Positions 5,084 to 6,797 of a stretch of DNA of 6,797 bases are shown here, piece after piece. How positions within the stretch are numbered: the stretch's first letter is position 1; every line of letters starts with the position of its first letter. Source of the DNA: Betaproteobacteria bacterium (GTDB lineage: Bacteria > Pseudomonadota > Gammaproteobacteria > Burkholderiales > Burkholderiaceae_E); NCBI GenBank assembly GCA_016868095.1, contig VGHV01000135.1, positions 1-6,797 of the forward strand. Reading direction: 5' to 3'. Made by a program: the position numbers and the translations under genes. Below the pieces are notes generated by a model. The model ran no database searches, had not been told where the DNA came from, and saw nothing but the letters and a program-made list of their open reading frames with translations.

Positions 5084-6055
5084 TCACTCGGGTTCAATGC
5101 CCGCCGCACGAAGTGCTGATCGATAGGCGTCGTATTGCTCTTTGGTATGCGAACCCAGGCCCTCAGGCGTTGAACCTGTTTGAACAAATGCAATTTTTTC
5201 CATCGCTGCTTTGACTTCGGGGCGCTGCGCAGCGGCCATAAACTCCTTGTTTAACCTCTCAACGATTGGCTTTGGCATATTGGCTGGCCCATAAAGCGCA
5301 GCCCATGAGGTAATCGTGAACTTACTAATACCCGCTTCAACCATCGTTGGAACGTTAGGCAACAACGGGCTACGCGTTGCAGTCGCAACCGCAAGTGCAC
5401 GAATTTTCCCGTCGCGCAAGTGTGCAATCGATGTCCCGGATGACACCATCATGGCCTGGACACGGCCTGCAAGCAAGTCAAGCATCGCCTGTGGCTCACC
5501 CTTATAAGGCACGTGGGTCATTTGTATCCCCGCAAGCGAACAAAACTGCGCAACGCCGAGAATACCCGTGGTGTTGCCGGTTGCGTAGCTCAACTTGCCT
5601 GGGGCATCCTTCGCCAACTTTACAAGCTCAGCGAGGTTATTTGCCTGCACGCTGGGATGAACAACCATGAAAAAGGTATAACGGCCCAGATCAGCGATGG
5701 GCGAAAAATCCTTCAAGGGATCGTAAGGCGGGTTTTTCTTCATCGCTGGCCCCGCTGCCATCGGGCTATTCGTGGCCAAAAACAAGGTGTAGCCATCACC
5801 GGCAGATCTGGTCACTTCCTGGCCTGCGATCAAACCGTCTGCGCCAGCCTTATTCTCGACCACAATGGCCTGTCCGAGTGACTGTGATACTTGTGCGGCA
5901 TATGTTCTAGCGACCATATCGGTTGACGAGCCCGCTGGAAATGGGACAACAAGTCGAATAGGTTTACTTGGATAATTCTGGGCGAATACAGACGCTGGCA
6001 GACTGCCAGCTGCCATGCTTGCAGTGATCGCATGCAGCATACTTCGACGTTTCAT
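5084..6055 (-). CDS. Bug/TctC-family tripartite tricarboxylate transporter substrate-binding protein
   Basis: 323 residues, a typical length for Bug receptors. An N-terminal signal peptide of about 25 residues starts MKRRSML and ends VFA before Q26, with a modest hydrophobic core; a Sec signal is likely and Tat possible because of the RR. The mature part opens with the family pattern YPSKPIRLVVPFPAGSSTD, and further typical elements follow: NKAGADG, DGYTL, a YDPLKDFSPI segment, HVPYKG and SWAALYGPANMP. These proteins bind small organic anions or other solutes in the periplasm with very high affinity. No TctA or TctB permease gene is visible, so it is an orphan receptor here. I start at the ATG at 6055 because AAGGAG lies six bases upstream; the earlier in-frame ATG at 6070 would put that site inside the gene. 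It is first of a minus-strand unit with the FAD oxidoreductase and cnoX, and faces a divergent WYL regulator. Ligand unknown. Confidence 0.93.
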   Translation of the reverse strand: MKRRSMLHAITASMAAGSLPASVFAQNYPSKPIRLVVPFPAGSSTDMVARTYAAQVSQSLGQAIVVENKAGADGLIAGQEVTRSAGDGYTLFLATNSPMAAGPAMKKNPPYDPLKDFSPIADLGRYTFFMVVHPSVQANNLAELVKLAKDAPGKLSYATGNTTGILGVAQFCSLAGIQMTHVPYKGEPQAMLDLLAGRVQAMMVSSGTSIAHLRDGKIRALAVATATRSPLLPNVPTMVEAGISKFTITSWAALYGPANMPKPIVERLNKEFMAAAQRPEVKAAMEKIAFVQTGSTPEGLGSHTKEQYDAYRSALRAAGIEPE

Positions 6056-6151
6056 CACGGTCTCCTTCATATTGTTTGTGAAAACTAAGCTAGGTCACCA
6101 GTTCGGTTGAGCGGGCCGTCAAGCCTTGATCGTTATTACAATCGACATACG
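6056..6151. promoter_or_regulatory. Divergent promoter/operator region between Bug receptor and WYL regulator
   Basis: These 96 bases separate two divergently transcribed genes and must carry both promoters. An inverted repeat TCAAG-C-CTTGA lies at 6119-6129 near the middle and is a candidate operator, possibly for the adjacent WYL regulator. On the minus strand a TTGACG could serve as a -35 element, but no good -10 follows at 16-18 bases. On the plus strand TTGATC (6126-6131) and TACGAT (6148-6153) are 16 bases apart, but the latter runs into the ATG. No promoter can be fixed with confidence. Confidence 0.45.
6062..6067 (-). promoter_or_regulatory. Shine-Dalgarno that fixes the Bug receptor start
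   Basis: The minus strand reads AAGGAG six bases before the ATG at 6055-6053. It falls between that ATG and the upstream in-frame ATG at 6070, so the downstream one is the likely start. This gives a normal signal peptide beginning MKRRS. Confidence 0.8.
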
Positions 6152-6797
6152 ATGAATCAACTTGACCGACTCTACCGAATCCGCGATATGTTACAGGTTC
6201 GCGGGAAAGTACCGATTGCTAGCTTCTTGCAAGAACTTGAAATTTCGCGTGCAACCTTCAAGCGCGATCTGGACATGCTAAGAGATCGTTTCCACGCACC
6301 GATCGTTTACAACCCGCTTGAGCGAGCCTATGAAATGCAGTCGAGCGTTCGCGTTGGGCCGCGCTTTGAGCTGCCTGGATTGTGGTTTAACCAGCAAGAG
6401 GCGCTGGCCTTGATCACCATGCACTCGATGCTGTTACAGCTTGACCAAACAGGCTTTATCGGCCCGCACCTTGATCCTCTGGTTGAACGCGTTGAAAGCA
6501 CACTGGGCGGCCACCAAACCCCTGGCGAAGAAATTCGAAAAAGACTGCGCTTGGTGTCACACTTTAGCCGAAGCAAACAATTGGCTGCTTTTCAACAAAT
6601 TGGTAAGGCCTTGCTCGAACGCAAACAATTGCGAATCCGCTATGAATCACGTAGCACTCAGGAGCGCAGCGAACGTCATATTTCTCCCCAACGCTTGGTT
6701 CACTATCGAGAGAATTGGTATCTCGATGCTTGGTGCCATCTTCGCCAAGCTTTAAGAAGCTTTTCACTTGACCTAATTTCTGAATGCAAGCCATTGC
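6152..6797 (+). CDS. HTH-WYL domain transcriptional regulator, C-terminus cut by window end
   Basis: Open from the ATG at 6152 to the end of the window (215 codons, no stop). The N-terminal 60 residues form a DeoR/HTH_11-type winged helix: LDRLYRIRDMLQVRG, then FLQELEISRATFKRDLDML with the S-R-x-T-x-x-R-D pattern typical of the recognition helix. A middle linker (about 65-145) leads to a WYL domain, seen as LRIRYESRS followed by ISPQRLVHYRENWYLDAWC with the literal W189-Y190-L191 triplet. The motif usually reading R-x-F-x-x-D-R-I appears as LRSFSLDLI, so one conserved Arg is replaced by Leu. WYL regulators bind nucleic-acid or small ligands and act as repressors or activators. No clear ribosome-binding site precedes the ATG; an ATG at codon 13 would cut into the HTH. 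Divergent placement makes the Bug receptor unit the most likely target, along with itself. Confidence 0.9.
   Translation, partial: MNQLDRLYRIRDMLQVRGKVPIASFLQELEISRATFKRDLDMLRDRFHAPIVYNPLERAYEMQSSVRVGPRFELPGLWFNQQEALALITMHSMLLQLDQTGFIGPHLDPLVERVESTLGGHQTPGEEIRKRLRLVSHFSRSKQLAAFQQIGKALLERKQLRIRYESRSTQERSERHISPQRLVHYRENWYLDAWCHLRQALRSFSLDLISECKPL

Noticed and set aside
5316..5881. Plus-strand open frames opposite the second Bug receptor
   Set aside because: They are antisense to a gene with strong family motifs throughout and have no ribosome-binding sites.
6126..6153. TTGATC and TACGAT as a promoter for the WYL gene
   Set aside because: The -10 element would overlap the ATG at 6152, putting the transcript start downstream of the start codon; the next ATG would break the HTH.
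1..6797. CRISPR arrays, insertion sequences, phage or toxin-antitoxin systems
   Set aside because: No spaced direct repeats, transposase-like frames, terminal inverted repeats or recognisable toxin or antitoxin proteins were seen.

Overview
The window looks like chromosomal DNA of a betaproteobacterium, most likely Burkholderiales and perhaps Alcaligenaceae-like. The main clue is two separate Bug/TctC-type (tripartite tricarboxylate transporter family) periplasmic binding protein genes within 7 kb; that family is hugely expanded in this group. A CnoX-type thioredoxin/TPR protein and tightly packed genes with good Shine-Dalgarno sites also fit a proteobacterium. GC content looks moderate. No organism can be named from this sequence.

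Layout. (1) Positions 2-1956, plus strand: the 3' end of a Bug receptor gene overlaps by 40 nt a complete PhoD-family metallophosphoesterase/alkaline phosphatase gene. (2) Positions 2033-3012: an accessory-looking stretch. It holds a minus-strand gene for a small coiled-coil, single-pass membrane protein; a ~390-base gap with small hairpins, two possible mini-ORFs and one sigma70-like promoter; and a plus-strand gene for a 62-residue protein with two CxxC pairs. (3) Positions 6055-3017, minus strand: a compact three-gene transcription unit of a second Bug receptor, an FAD-dependent oxidoreductase of the geranylgeranyl-reductase type, and a CnoX/YbbN thioredoxin-TPR co-chaperone. (4) Positions 6152-6797, plus strand: the 5' part of a divergent HTH-WYL transcriptional regulator that runs off the window.

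How the genes may work together. The PhoD-like enzyme would release phosphate from phosphodiesters or phosphomonoesters outside the cytoplasm, and it sits behind a solute-binding protein gene. In the second unit the WYL regulator is well placed to control the Bug receptor and the two downstream enzymes through the 96-base divergent intergenic region. Coupling of solute capture to an FAD enzyme is suggested only by gene order. cnoX is probably a housekeeping stress gene translated just behind the oxidoreductase.

I see no RNA genes, CRISPR arrays, insertion sequences or phage genes, and no clear evidence for a wholly new multi-gene system. The least explained parts are the two small unknown proteins, the mini-ORF region at 2486-2604, and the PhoD export signal.
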